Shown here: positions 22,591 to 31,416 of the stretch, piece by piece
How the letters are laid out: every line of letters starts with the position of its first letter
How positions within the stretch are numbered: the first letter of the stretch is position 1
Assembly (NCBI GenBank): GCA_963778845.1
Contig: CAVZVW010000009.1
Location: 496,001-560,000 of the forward strand
Origin: CAVZVW01 sp963778845
Lineage (GTDB): Bacteria > Actinomycetota > Actinomycetes > Actinomycetales > Kineosporiaceae
Direction of reading: 5' to 3'
DNA length: 64,000 bases
Made by a program: the position numbers and the translations under genes
Notes under the pieces: model-generated
The model's database searches: none
Seen by the model: the letters and a program-made list of their open reading frames with translations, nothing else
What the model was told of the DNA's origin: nothing

Positions 22591-24348
22591 ATGGCCCTGA
22601 ACATCGGACTCAACGTCATCGAGGTGGACGGCAGCGCCGCCCCCGCCATCCAGGGCGCCGCAGCGTCGGTCGCCGGCTTCACGGTGACGACGCGGCGCGG
22701 CGTCCCGAACGTCCCCGTCCGGGTCACGTCGTTCGCGCAGTTCGTGGAGCGCTTCGGCGGCTTCTCCCCCACCTCCCTGGGCGCCTACCTGGTCAGGGGC
22801 TTCTTCGACAACGGCGGCCATTTCGCCTGGGTCAACCGCGTCGCGGGAACCGGCGCCGCCGCTCCGGCCGCAGCCACCGCGGTGCTGCCGGCCGGCGCGG
22901 CCGCGAACGCGGCCCTGCTGCGGGTGAGTGCGGGCTACCGGGGCACAGCCGACCCCGGCGCCTGGGGCAACGACCTCACGGTGTCGACGGCGCCGTCGTT
23001 CTCCACCCGGGTCACGGCCACCAGCGTCGGCGCGGGCGGCACAGCCCTGGCCAGCGTCGCAGGCTTCAGCGTCGGTGACGCCGTGGTGGTCACCGAGGGC
23101 ACGGACCGCGCCGTCGTCACGCTCACGAGCATCAACGCGGCCTCCGGTGCCGTGACCTGGACCCCGGACCTCACGAACAACGCTGCGTTCGACGCCACGG
23201 CGACCATCGTGGCCAGCACCGACTTCGACCTCACGGTCTCCTCCGACGCGTCGGGGACGCGCAAGGACGTCGAGAGCTGGAGCAGGCTCACCCTGCAGCG
23301 CACCGCCGCGAACTACGCCCCGACCGTGCTCGGTGACAGCCTGCGCGGCTCCCGCTACATCCTCGTGACCGATGCTCGCGCTGCCAACGTCACCGCGCCG
23401 GACTCCCCCGGGTCCACCAGCGCGGACCTGTCCGGCGGCAAGGACGGCACGGTCGGCGTCAACGACGTCGTCGGCGACGAGAGCGCCCACACCGGCTTCC
23501 ACGCGTTCGACGCCCTCGACGTGCAGCTCGTGTGCGCCGAGCGGGCCGACCCGGCCGTGGTGGTCGCTGGGCTGGCCTACTGCGAGAACCGCGGTGACGC
23601 GATGTTCGTCGGCTCGGTGCCCGAGGGTGCCGTGGGGGGCGGGTCGGCGATCGACTACGGCGCCCAGTTCCAGGGCGCCAAGGTCTACGGCGCCCTGTAC
23701 GGCCCCTGGATCACCGTGCAGGACCCCCTGTCCAAGGCCGCGACCCCGGTGCGGTCGATCCCGCCGACCGGGCACGTCCTGGGCGTGTATGCGCGGGTCG
23801 AGTCGACCCGGGGCATCCACAAGGCGCCCGCGGGGGACGGCGCCCGCCTACTCGGAGCCCTCGACGTGGAGTACCAGCTCAGCGACGCCGAGCTGACCGA
23901 CCTCGTGAAGACGGGCAGTGTCAACGGGATCCGCGCGGTGCCGGGGGCCGGCATCGTGGTCGACGCCTCACGAACGCTGTCCACCGACACGCGCTGGCTC
24001 TACGTCAACGTGCGGCTGCTCTTCAACTACGTCAAGTCAAGCCTGCGCCAAGGACTGCGCTGGGTACGGCAGGAGCCGAACCGCGACACGCTGTGGACGT
24101 CGGTCAAGTACGGGTCCGTCCGGCCGTTCCTGCTCGGCCTGTGGCGGCACGGCGCGTTCGGCAGCGGCGAGCCCGACCAGGTCTTCACGATCGTGTGCGA
24201 CGCCACGAACAACCCCCCGGACGAGGTGGACAAGGGCAACTTCTCCGTCGAGGTCTACTTCTACCCCTCCAGAGCCCGCCGAGACGATCGTCATCACCGT
24301 CGGCCAGCAGCCGTCTGGTGCGACGGCGTCGGAGGCGTGACGGGATAG
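22591..24348 (+). CDS. Contractile tail sheath protein (apparent frameshift near the 3' end)
   Basis: 585 residues as read from ATG 22591 (GGAGGAG seven bases upstream). Sheath hallmarks: N-terminal IEVDGSAAPAIQGAAASVAG strand exchanged between subunits, SFAQFVERFGGF, AYLVRGFFDNGG, GYRGTADPGAWGNDLTV, and a C-terminal block TRWLYVNVRLLFNYVKSSLR with NFSVEVYFYPSR. An inserted beta-rich domain (about 130-230) probably faces outside. After YFYPSR (24271) the zero frame ends in an Arg/His-rich tail, while skipping one base gives PAETIVITVGQQPSG then ATASEA and a stop at 24340, which looks like the proper C-terminus. Either an inserted base or a sequencing error is likely. The sheath contracts to drive the tube through the target envelope. 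Confidence 0.9.
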   Translation: MALNIGLNVIEVDGSAAPAIQGAAASVAGFTVTTRRGVPNVPVRVTSFAQFVERFGGFSPTSLGAYLVRGFFDNGGHFAWVNRVAGTGAAAPAAATAVLPAGAAANAALLRVSAGYRGTADPGAWGNDLTVSTAPSFSTRVTATSVGAGGTALASVAGFSVGDAVVVTEGTDRAVVTLTSINAASGAVTWTPDLTNNAAFDATATIVASTDFDLTVSSDASGTRKDVESWSRLTLQRTAANYAPTVLGDSLRGSRYILVTDARAANVTAPDSPGSTSADLSGGKDGTVGVNDVVGDESAHTGFHAFDALDVQLVCAERADPAVVVAGLAYCENRGDAMFVGSVPEGAVGGGSAIDYGAQFQGAKVYGALYGPWITVQDPLSKAATPVRSIPPTGHVLGVYARVESTRGIHKAPAGDGARLLGALDVEYQLSDAELTDLVKTGSVNGIRAVPGAGIVVDASRTLSTDTRWLYVNVRLLFNYVKSSLRQGLRWVRQEPNRDTLWTSVKYGSVRPFLLGLWRHGAFGSGEPDQVFTIVCDATNNPPDEVDKGNFSVEVYFYPSRARRDDRHHRRPAAVWCDGVGGVTG

Positions 24349-24390
24349 CACACAAGCCGAACCTGCCCATCTGCTGAAGGGAGTAGCGCC

Positions 24391-24861
24391 GTGCCACACG
24401 TCGGGGACTTCTGGGAGTCCTACCGCGCCAACGAGTTCGTGCTCATCATCGACGGCGTCCCGAGCCCGGGCGTCAGCAAGGTCAGCGGGCTGAGCGAGGG
24501 CGAGATCGACACGATCGAGCAGGCGGACGGCGGCACCGCCCATGTCTACAAGATCGCCGCCGCCAAGGTGAAGTTCGAGCCGCTCACGATCGAGAGGTAC
24601 GTCGACGGCAGCCCCGAGGACAAGCGGTTCCGGGACTGGTTCCAGCAGGTCTTCGACCTCAACAGCGCCAAGCAGGGCGGCTCGGGCGCCCGCAGGAACG
24701 GCATGGTCGAGAAGCGCCACAACGGTGAGCGCGTGCTGACCTTCATGTTCAAGAACGCCTGGATCAAGTCCTCCAAGTTCACCGACCTGGAGGCCGGGTC
24801 CACGGCGCTGCTCAAGCAGACCATCGTCATGGAGCACGAGGGGTTGGAACGTGTCGACTGA
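24391..24861 (+). CDS. Tail tube protein (gp19/Hcp-like)
   Basis: 156 residues from GTG 24391 with GAAGGGAG at good spacing. The start GDFWESYRANEFVLIIDGVP, then VSKVSGLSEGE, FEPLTIERYVDGSPEDKRF and the end LLKQTIVMEHEGLERVD are those of T4 gp19-like tube proteins of contractile injection systems, where hexamers stack into the inner tube inside the sheath. It directly follows the sheath gene, the universal order, and overlaps the next gene by 11 bp. Only one tube gene of this type is present; eCIS loci often have two or three. Confidence 0.92.
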   Translation: MPHVGDFWESYRANEFVLIIDGVPSPGVSKVSGLSEGEIDTIEQADGGTAHVYKIAAAKVKFEPLTIERYVDGSPEDKRFRDWFQQVFDLNSAKQGGSGARRNGMVEKRHNGERVLTFMFKNAWIKSSKFTDLEAGSTALLKQTIVMEHEGLERVD

Positions 24862-25624
24862 AGCGCCACCGCGCCGCGAGTTCGAGTTCATGCTGCCCGT
24901 CGGGTACACCGACACCGAGGGCACTGTCCACCGCGAGGTGGTCCTGCGCAAGATGACCGGCCGGGAGGAGGCGATCCTCGCCGATCGCAAGTACCAGCGC
25001 AACGGCGGCAAGCTCGTGACCGAGCTGCTGCACAGCTGCATCCTGCGGATGGGCACGCTCACCCCGAACGGACGCGGGCCGGTCACCGGGATGACGTCGG
25101 CCGACCGGAACTTCCTGCTGCTGAAGCTGCGCAGCATCACGTTCGGCAGCCGGCTGGAGGCCGCCTACACCTGCCCCGGCTGCGGTGAGCGCCTGCAGCT
25201 CACCGAGGACCTCGACGAGCTTCCCGTGCGGGAGCTGGCCGAGGGCCAGGCGGAGATCGCCGTGGAGCTCGAGGACGGATGGGTCGACCGCGAGGGTCAG
25301 GTGCACACCGCTCTGCGCCTGCGCCTGCCGACCGGCGCCGACGAGGAGGTGGTCGCGCCCCAGATGCGGGAGAACGCATCGGTGGGGAAGAACGCCCTTC
25401 TCGCCCGGTGCATCGTCAGCCTCGGCGACGTGCCCTCCTACCGCCTGGAGGGTATGGGCTCGCGCATCATGAGCGAGCTCACGATGGCCGACCGGCGGCT
25501 CATCGACCGCGCCCTCAACGAAGCGGCACCGGGGATCGAGCTCGTGCGGGCGTTGGAGTGCCCAGGCTGCGGCAAGCAGTTCAGCACGAGCCTGGACATG
25601 TCCAATTTTTTAGCGACGGCGTGA
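24851..25624 (+). CDS. Tail assembly chaperone-like protein with paired CPGCG motifs
   Basis: 257 residues. Begins REFEFMLPVGYTDTEGTVHR and has the pattern seen in tail assembly proteins placed between tube and tape measure. Two CPGCG knuckles (Cys108/111 and Cys237/240) could bind one zinc; they bracket a predicted helical and beta region with LTEDLDELPVRELAEGQAEI. It overlaps the tube gene by 11 bp and shares a GTGA overlap with the next small gene, a pair that by position corresponds to gpG/gpGT-type tape-measure chaperones of phages. Function is inferred from position and size. Confidence 0.75.
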   Translation: MSTEAPPRREFEFMLPVGYTDTEGTVHREVVLRKMTGREEAILADRKYQRNGGKLVTELLHSCILRMGTLTPNGRGPVTGMTSADRNFLLLKLRSITFGSRLEAAYTCPGCGERLQLTEDLDELPVRELAEGQAEIAVELEDGWVDREGQVHTALRLRLPTGADEEVVAPQMRENASVGKNALLARCIVSLGDVPSYRLEGMGSRIMSELTMADRRLIDRALNEAAPGIELVRALECPGCGKQFSTSLDMSNFLATA

Positions 25625-25791
25625 CCGACGACGCCCTGCGCAGCGAGATCTTCTTCCTCGGCTACCACCTGCACTGGTCGTGGAACGAGCTGATGGATCT
25701 CGACTGCGCGGAGCGTCACGCCTACGTCCGGCTCCTGGTGGAGCAGATCGAGCGAGAGAACGCCCGCATCGACGAGGCCCGAAAGAGGTGA
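25621..25791 (+). CDS. Small DUF6760-like chaperone subunit
   Basis: 56 residues from GTG 25621, overlapping the stop of the preceding gene as GTGA. The sequence IFFLGYHLHWSWNELMDLDC then ERHAYVRLLVEQIERENARI matches the pattern of small helical proteins (DUF6760 type) found at this spot in contractile tail loci. Placed between a chaperone-like gene and the tape-measure block, it likely helps fold or deliver the tape-measure proteins. No frameshifting signal was seen; the two proteins are coupled by the stop-start overlap instead. Confidence 0.7.
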   Translation: MTDDALRSEIFFLGYHLHWSWNELMDLDCAERHAYVRLLVEQIERENARIDEARKR

Positions 25792-25794
25792 GCC

Positions 25795-27549
25795 GTGCCC
25801 ATGTCCCTGCTGCTGAGCCAGCAGCTCGGCCTGCTCGCCACCGGCGTGCGCAAGCTCACCCGCTGGGAGGGGCTCACGGACGCCTTCGCGCTCGTGGCCC
25901 GTCGCCTGCGCGGCGCGTTCCTCGTCCGCTGGTTCGGCACGACCCTGCCGATCCAGGGCCTTGACCTTCAGGTCGCCGTGGTCAACCTGGACGCCCTTCG
26001 CGCCCGGTGGGCGGCCGTCACCCGTGCGCCGAGCGACGAGGGGGGCGGGCCCAGCCTGGTCGCGCCGCTGCTGGGCGCGGCCGGCACGATCGCCGGTGCT
26101 CTCGCCTTCCCGCTGAACGGCATGGTCGCGGCCATGATGCTCGGATCGCTGATGCGCCGCTGGTGGCAGCGCCTCATGGCCGGGCTGGCCTGGGTGAGCT
26201 ACGGCGGGCTGATGACCGCGGCCCTGTCGGTCGGCGTCCCGCTGGTCGCGCTGGGGCTGATCGCCTCAGCGGTCGGCGGTCAGGCGGGCGACGCCGCCGA
26301 CGTGCTCGCGGCCATGGCCGGGCTGGGCCTGGCTCTGCACCGGCTCTGGGCCCAGCTCAGCGGCCGGGAGCCGGTACGCAACCCGCTGCTGCGACAGCTC
26401 CTGACGCTCGGCGACCGGCTCGCGGGGCTGGTGGCCCAGCTGATGGGCGCGATCGCCGTCGCAGTGACGAGGATCGTTCCCCTGCTGAGGCCGGCCACCG
26501 ACGCCGCGCTCAGCACGATCCTCGCCGTCGGCGAGATGGTCGACGCGCTCAAGCTCGTGGTCGTGGACGCGGTGACGGCGATGCGACTGTTGGTCGAGGG
26601 CCCCACCGGCCTACCGGCCCTCGCCCACTCGGTGATCCGTGCGATGCACCGCCTCGTCGACCGCCTTGCCGACCTCGTGACCGCGACGCTGCGCGAGATG
26701 CTCACCATCGCCCTCGGCCGCATCGGCCCGACGGTCGGTGCCGTGGTCCGCTTCGCCCTTGACGCCGCCGGGTTCGTCCAGCAGGTGATCCTCGACCAGC
26801 CGTTCGTGCGAGTGCTCCTCGCCCTGAGGGGCCTCACGGCGCAGGCCCGCGCCTGGTACGCCCGCCCGACGCCGGCGCGCGCCGCGAGCGGGGCGGTGTC
26901 CAGGCCGCCGTCGCCGTGGGTCACCTCGTTCCCGGCCCCCGCGACAACCCGGGCGTGGGTGCGGGGCCTGGGGATGACGCCGACCGTCCCCCACCTCTCG
27001 GTGACGCCCCCGCCGCTGTTCGGGCCCGGGGCTGTCGACCCCGTCGCCCGGGCGATGCGCGCCGGCCTGCTCCCCGCGCCTGCGGACCCCTTCGCGCTCG
27101 GGCACGCACAGCGCGAGGCCCTGACCCGCTTCCGTCACCCGCCGAGCGTGCTGTCCGGCCTGCGCGCGGACCTGTTGCAGCGCCACCGGTCGGCCGACGC
27201 CACGGGTGCCGTCGCCGGCGATCGCACCTTCGCCCTCGCCGACCTGCTGGCGGGGGTCGAGCCGCTCCTCGGCCGCAGCGCGGAGGGGCTCATGGCTGCC
27301 CAGGTGCAGTCGCTGCCGGGCCGCCTGGTCGACGTGCTCGAGAAGATCGACTCCGAGCTGCGCGGCCGCGGGCCGGCGCACCCGACCAAGGACCTGCCCG
27401 AGCCGACCGAGGTGAGGCCGGTCGTGGGCCGGCTCGTGGTCCGTACGGACGCCGGCGGCGCCCCTGTGCAGCGCCGGCTCGAGCGGTTCGTGGCCGATCT
27501 TCGTCGCGAGCTCGACGTCAGGCCCTACGCCGTGGCAGGCACCCGGTGA
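25795..27549 (+). CDS. Tape-measure-like hydrophobic protein 1
   Basis: 584 residues from GTG 25795. N-terminal amphipathic region (LLLSQQLGLLATGVRKLTRW), a strand-like LQVAVVNLDALRARW, then long Ala/Leu/Val-rich helices with Gly-spaced segments such as LVAPLLGAAGTIAGALAFPL and LVALGLIASAVGGQAGDAAD, followed by a Pro-rich region (about 355-430) and a charged C-terminal domain. Length and position after the chaperone-like genes fit a tape-measure protein, but it is shorter and more hydrophobic than usual. Its N-terminal plan is repeated in the protein encoded from 29578 (see there), so the two seem to be paralogues. Ends in a GTGA overlap with the next gene. Confidence 0.7.
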   Translation: MPMSLLLSQQLGLLATGVRKLTRWEGLTDAFALVARRLRGAFLVRWFGTTLPIQGLDLQVAVVNLDALRARWAAVTRAPSDEGGGPSLVAPLLGAAGTIAGALAFPLNGMVAAMMLGSLMRRWWQRLMAGLAWVSYGGLMTAALSVGVPLVALGLIASAVGGQAGDAADVLAAMAGLGLALHRLWAQLSGREPVRNPLLRQLLTLGDRLAGLVAQLMGAIAVAVTRIVPLLRPATDAALSTILAVGEMVDALKLVVVDAVTAMRLLVEGPTGLPALAHSVIRAMHRLVDRLADLVTATLREMLTIALGRIGPTVGAVVRFALDAAGFVQQVILDQPFVRVLLALRGLTAQARAWYARPTPARAASGAVSRPPSPWVTSFPAPATTRAWVRGLGMTPTVPHLSVTPPPLFGPGAVDPVARAMRAGLLPAPADPFALGHAQREALTRFRHPPSVLSGLRADLLQRHRSADATGAVAGDRTFALADLLAGVEPLLGRSAEGLMAAQVQSLPGRLVDVLEKIDSELRGRGPAHPTKDLPEPTEVRPVVGRLVVRTDAGGAPVQRRLERFVADLRRELDVRPYAVAGTR

Positions 27550-29585
27550 TCGACTTCGCGACGATCGCCGCAGCCTTCCAGGCGGGCTTCGCCGTGCAGA
27601 CCCACGGCTGGCCCACCCTGTTCGACCACATGGACAAGCTGGTCGAGAAGCTCGACGAGCAGGCCGGGCAGGCAGAGCGTGCCACCCGCGCCTACCCCGT
27701 GCTGCGCTTCCGCGACGACGCCGTCGGTGTGCGTCTCGTGCTCGGGAACCAGCCGCTGTTCGTCGACCCGACGCGGCCGGCGCGCTCCCTGGGTGAGGGG
27801 CTGTCGGACGGCGCGCGACAGTTCGCCGCCGGGTTCGGCTGGGTGGGCGACGCCGTAGCGTCCGAGCTCGCCCTTCCGCGCACCGCGACGGCTCTGAAGG
27901 AGATGGCCCAGGCGGTCGACGCCTCGTTGCAGCGTTATGAGCAGCCGTTCCCCGCCATGTTCGACGCCGGCCGCCATCTCGTCGACGTCTTCGGCATGGC
28001 GGGGCTGGCCTGGCGGGCTCTGCAGGGTGACCAGAACCAGGACCAGATCCGTGGCGCCGCCCTGCGGGCGGCCGCCGCCCTCGACGTGGCGCGCGCGCTG
28101 ACGGGCGGCGACCGCCTGGCCGCCTCGGCGACCGGCGGCGCGGGTGGGGACCTGACCACGCCCGTCGAGCGGCTCGTCGCGTCGCTGGAGGACGCCGCCG
28201 CCCTCACCATGGACGCGGTCCTCCTGCTCCCGGTGGCCGGCCTGGCTCTCGACGCCGCGCTCACCGACGGCGTGCTCGCGGTCGAGACGGCGATGCTCGA
28301 CGCGTTCTCCGGGCTCGAGGCGGGCGTGTACGACCTGCGCGCAGGCGTGGTCGACGCCTGGCTGCGGGCGTTCGCCCTCGGCACCGACGTTCACTACCTC
28401 TCCGCGGCGGCCGACCTCGTCGCCACCCTCGACGTGCTTCTGCTGTCCAGCGCCGTCCCCCTGTGGCTGAACAACCTGCTCGACGGGGTGGAGGCCGTCC
28501 TGCACGGCCTCGGGGACTGGGCCGGCTGGACCGCCGCGATGGCGCGCGCCTTCCCCGTGGCCGCCGCGGACCTCATGGCCGTCGACCTCATGCCGTGGAT
28601 CGTGAGCAACGCGCTGAGCCCGTGGGTGGGCGCTCACGTGCCGCTGCCGTCGTTCACCCTCGACGACCTCGTCACCCTGGTGACCGGCGAGGGCGACTCC
28701 GACCTGCGCGACAACCTCGACGACTTCTTCGACGACCTCGACGACGCGCTGTGGGTCGCCGACTTCGTGATCGACGTCAAGAGCATCAGGGCCAAGGCCG
28801 CGGCGCTGGCCACCGTGCTGCACATGACACTGACGCCGACCCCGTTCACCTACCCCCCCGACGTCCTGCCGACCGGACCGCTCGCCGGCTTCCCGGATGT
28901 CTACGCCGCGCTCTTCGGCGGCACCGGGCGTGCGGACCTCCTGGACGCCGTGCGCCGCTCCGGCACCGAGCTCCAAGGCGCCGTGCACACCACGCTCACT
29001 GCCGCACAGGGGTTGGCCGCTGGGCTCGCCTCCGGCGCCGAGGAGGAGATGCGACGTCAGGCGCGTATGGGGGCCGGTCTGCAGCTGGGCGAACGGTTCC
29101 GGGCCGAGGGCGCGGTCGTCGGGAGCCTCTTCGCCCCGCTGCGCGCGGACCTGGTCGCGCGGGCGGCCGCCACGCCCGCGGACCCGCTCGCGACGGCCTT
29201 CGACCAGGCTGTCGGGGCCACTGGCATCGCCGCCGCGGCGGCAGCGGTGCCCGCCTACGTCACGCAGATGCGCCGGATCTGGGCGGCGAGCAGCACCCGG
29301 CGGGAGTACCCGACCTCGGCGCACCTGCTGGCCCGGCGCGGCCGGCTCAGCGTCGTCCGGGTGCCACGGCTCACGGTGCAGGCGCCCGACTGGGAGCCGG
29401 AGCACCCCTTGGCCGCGCAGACCGCCGACCGTTTCCGTGGCGTGGTCCTGGACGCCTACCGCCAGGGCCGCGACCGGGTGGCCGTGCTGGCCCGGCCGCA
29501 GGAGGAGCAGCGTCGCGACGCCCGCCCGGCTGGTCGGCGTCCCCGAGCGGGTTCGCGGGCGCGGGGAGGTGGCAGCGGTGGATGA
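27546..29585 (+). CDS. Tape-measure-like hydrophobic protein 2
   Basis: 679 residues from GTG 27546, overlapping the preceding stop as GTGA. Starts IDFATIAAAFQAGFAVQTHG and is made of long alternating helices, with hydrophobic stretches around 200-245 and 285-330, an acidic Asp-rich segment (SDLRDNLDDFFDDLDDALWV) near 385-405, and a basic, probably disordered C-terminus. I recognise no catalytic motif. Its place in the tape-measure block suggests that it fills the tube lumen or inserts into the target membrane during injection; both are inference. Overlaps the next gene by 8 bp. Confidence 0.7.
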   Translation: MIDFATIAAAFQAGFAVQTHGWPTLFDHMDKLVEKLDEQAGQAERATRAYPVLRFRDDAVGVRLVLGNQPLFVDPTRPARSLGEGLSDGARQFAAGFGWVGDAVASELALPRTATALKEMAQAVDASLQRYEQPFPAMFDAGRHLVDVFGMAGLAWRALQGDQNQDQIRGAALRAAAALDVARALTGGDRLAASATGGAGGDLTTPVERLVASLEDAAALTMDAVLLLPVAGLALDAALTDGVLAVETAMLDAFSGLEAGVYDLRAGVVDAWLRAFALGTDVHYLSAAADLVATLDVLLLSSAVPLWLNNLLDGVEAVLHGLGDWAGWTAAMARAFPVAAADLMAVDLMPWIVSNALSPWVGAHVPLPSFTLDDLVTLVTGEGDSDLRDNLDDFFDDLDDALWVADFVIDVKSIRAKAAALATVLHMTLTPTPFTYPPDVLPTGPLAGFPDVYAALFGGTGRADLLDAVRRSGTELQGAVHTTLTAAQGLAAGLASGAEEEMRRQARMGAGLQLGERFRAEGAVVGSLFAPLRADLVARAAATPADPLATAFDQAVGATGIAAAAAAVPAYVTQMRRIWAASSTRREYPTSAHLLARRGRLSVVRVPRLTVQAPDWEPEHPLAAQTADRFRGVVLDAYRQGRDRVAVLARPQEEQRRDARPAGRRPRAGSRARGGGSGG

Positions 29586-30132
29586 GGACGAGCTGGTGAT
29601 CACGCAGCTCGGGCTGCTGCTCACCCAGGTGCACTACTCGCGCATCGCGCTCGAGGGCATCGAGCGGGCCACCACACGCTACGCCGGCATCGCCCTGGCG
29701 ATGCCGGGGTCGGCCACCGGCGCCACGCCCTGGGGGGCCCCACCGATGCTCGACGGCGCCCTCAAGGTCTACGTCGTCAACATCGCCGACCTCACGTCCG
29801 GCTCCTCTCTCGGGGACGTCATCGCCGGGGTGATCGGCGGAGCCGGCCGGTTCCTCGGCGGCTTCGTCGGCGGGGCGGCCGCCGGGGTCGTCGGCAGCAT
29901 CGCGTTCCCGTGGATGCTGCTGGAGGCGCGGCGGCTCGTCGAGTCCCTCGACAGCATCCTCACGCGCCTGGGCATCGGCACCGGCGCGGGCTCCTCGGAC
30001 TCCGCGGGACCCACCCTCATGGACCAGCTGCAGTCGCTGAGGTCCCTGCTGCGCGACGTCACCTCGCTCTTCTCCGCCGCGGCGGGCGGCCCCGAGACCG
30101 GGCGGGCGGGGCGGACGCCGGCAGCGGCCTGA
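29578..30132 (+). CDS. Tape-measure-like protein 3, N-terminal part with glycine zipper
   Basis: 184 residues from GTG 29578, eight bases after GGGGAGG. LKVYVVNIADLTSGSSLGDV is followed by a glycine-zipper segment, VIAGVIGGAGRFLGGFVGG then AAAGVVGSIAFP, a motif that packs helices in membranes and in membrane-inserting toxins. This mirrors the LQVAVVNL plus Gly-rich segment of tape-measure-like protein 1. The frame closes at 30132, but the next frame, which has no standard start codon, continues with the same kind of helical sequence. A single missing base in the G-rich run near 30099-30112 would join the two into a protein of about 590 residues, close in size to its paralogue. Confidence 0.65.
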   Translation: MDEDELVITQLGLLLTQVHYSRIALEGIERATTRYAGIALAMPGSATGATPWGAPPMLDGALKVYVVNIADLTSGSSLGDVIAGVIGGAGRFLGGFVGGAAAGVVGSIAFPWMLLEARRLVESLDSILTRLGIGTGAGSSDSAGPTLMDQLQSLRSLLRDVTSLFSAAAGGPETGRAGRTPAAA

Positions 30133-31358
30133 CCGGGGCCCTGCAGCCGGCGCTCGCGCTGGCGGTCGCGGCCACCCGGCTCGTCGACGGTCTGATCCTC
30201 GCCGTCCCCCTCGTGATGGGCGCCTTGGCGTCGCTGCTGAACCACCTCGGGCTCATCGAGGTCGCGGTGCTCGACCTCGTCGAGTTCGGCCTGAGAGCCG
30301 CGCTGCTGCTGCGCGCCGCCGTCGTCGGCACGGTGCTCGACACGGTGTCCCTCGTGGGACGGCTGGCAGCGACGACGATCGGGCTCGTCGTCACCGCGCT
30401 GGATGCGATCATCCCCTCGGTGTTCCGCCTCGTCGTGTCGGGGCTGGACACGACTCTCACCGTGCTGCAGATCGCCAGCACCGGCCTGAAGAACCTCATC
30501 GACGGGCTCATGCTGTGGCTGCGCGACGGCCTCGGGGCACTGCTCGTGTTCATCGGCAACCTGCGGGTGTTCCGGCTCGTCGAGCACCTGGCCCAGATCG
30601 CGCCCGCCGTGCTGCCGGCGATCGCCCGGCTCATGGACAAGCCCCTCAGCGCCGCCGAGACGACCGCGCTGACCGCCGCCGCCGCGATCCCCCCGGCCCT
30701 CGGCAGCGGGTCGCCCAGCCGGGTGCCGGCGATAGCACCGGCGCCCGACGTGCTTGCCCTCGCCCTCCCGCCGGCCGCGCGCACCGCCCTGACGGACAGC
30801 ATCCGCCGGCTCGGCACGTCCTTCACCGACGAGACGCACACGTCGCTCACCGCCGTGCAGGGGGCCCTCGGCGGCATCGGCGGGACGTTCCGCACGGCCG
30901 TCGACGGCCTCGACGCCAACCTGAGCCGCGAGGTCGGGCTTCGAGCCCGGATCGCGGGTGCCGACGTCGCCGGCCTCACCCAGGCCCTCGGCGAGGCGCG
31001 CGCGGCCGCGCGTGAGCAGCCCCACACCGGAATGGAGGCCATCGCGGGCGCCTACGAGCAGTGGCTTCGCGGTGACGGCATGCGCCGGCTCATGCAGCAG
31101 CTCGAGGAGCACCTGCAGAGCACACCCGTCCAGGGCGGCCAGGCGGCCGGGACCGTCGCCGGGCGGACGGTTCGCGCCGTGCTCGCCGACCAGCACGACC
31201 GCCGCGTCGTGGTCGAGATCGACGAGGTGGTGCTCGAGCTCGGGCCGCAGCCGCCGGCGGCCCCCGGGCCCCTGCTGGCCGCCACCGGCTTCGACGCCGA
31301 CGCCTACAGCGCCTGGCACCAGGAGATCGAGGACCGAGGCGGGCTGGTGCACGCATGA
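30129..31358 (+). CDS. Tape-measure-like protein 3, C-terminal part (probably split by a frameshift)
   Basis: About 409 residues. No ATG or GTG fits the beginning; CTG 30129 overlapping the preceding TGA is the only coupled option, so this is more likely the downstream half of the gene at 29578. The sequence is a series of long Leu/Val/Ala helices (LALAVAATRLVDGLILAVPL, VVGTVLDTVSLVGRLAATTI), then a linker and a more soluble helical domain, with a final beta-like AGRTVRAVLADQHDRRVVVE that resembles the end of tape-measure-like protein 1 (RLVVRTDAGGAPVQRRLERF). Role as for its partner. The CIS tube-cap gene follows 58 bp later. Confidence 0.6.
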   Translation: MTGALQPALALAVAATRLVDGLILAVPLVMGALASLLNHLGLIEVAVLDLVEFGLRAALLLRAAVVGTVLDTVSLVGRLAATTIGLVVTALDAIIPSVFRLVVSGLDTTLTVLQIASTGLKNLIDGLMLWLRDGLGALLVFIGNLRVFRLVEHLAQIAPAVLPAIARLMDKPLSAAETTALTAAAAIPPALGSGSPSRVPAIAPAPDVLALALPPAARTALTDSIRRLGTSFTDETHTSLTAVQGALGGIGGTFRTAVDGLDANLSREVGLRARIAGADVAGLTQALGEARAAAREQPHTGMEAIAGAYEQWLRGDGMRRLMQQLEEHLQSTPVQGGQAAGTVAGRTVRAVLADQHDRRVVVEIDEVVLELGPQPPAAPGPLLAATGFDADAYSAWHQEIEDRGGLVHA

Positions 31359-31416
31359 CCCCGGACGCCCATGAAGCTCGCGACCAGGCAAGGACGACGA
31401 AGGGAGGCCCGACGCG

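Noticed and set aside
24260..24345. Programmed ribosomal frameshift in the sheath gene
   Set aside because: No slippery heptamer or obvious downstream structure; programmed shifts in tails normally occur in the chaperone genes, not in the sheath.
27525..29624. Open 699-codon frame on the minus strand opposite tape-measure-like genes
   Set aside because: Composition is typical of an antisense shadow (His/Arg/Gly-rich, no hydrophobic core or motif), and the plus strand holds coupled genes with ribosome sites. High GC keeps all frames open.
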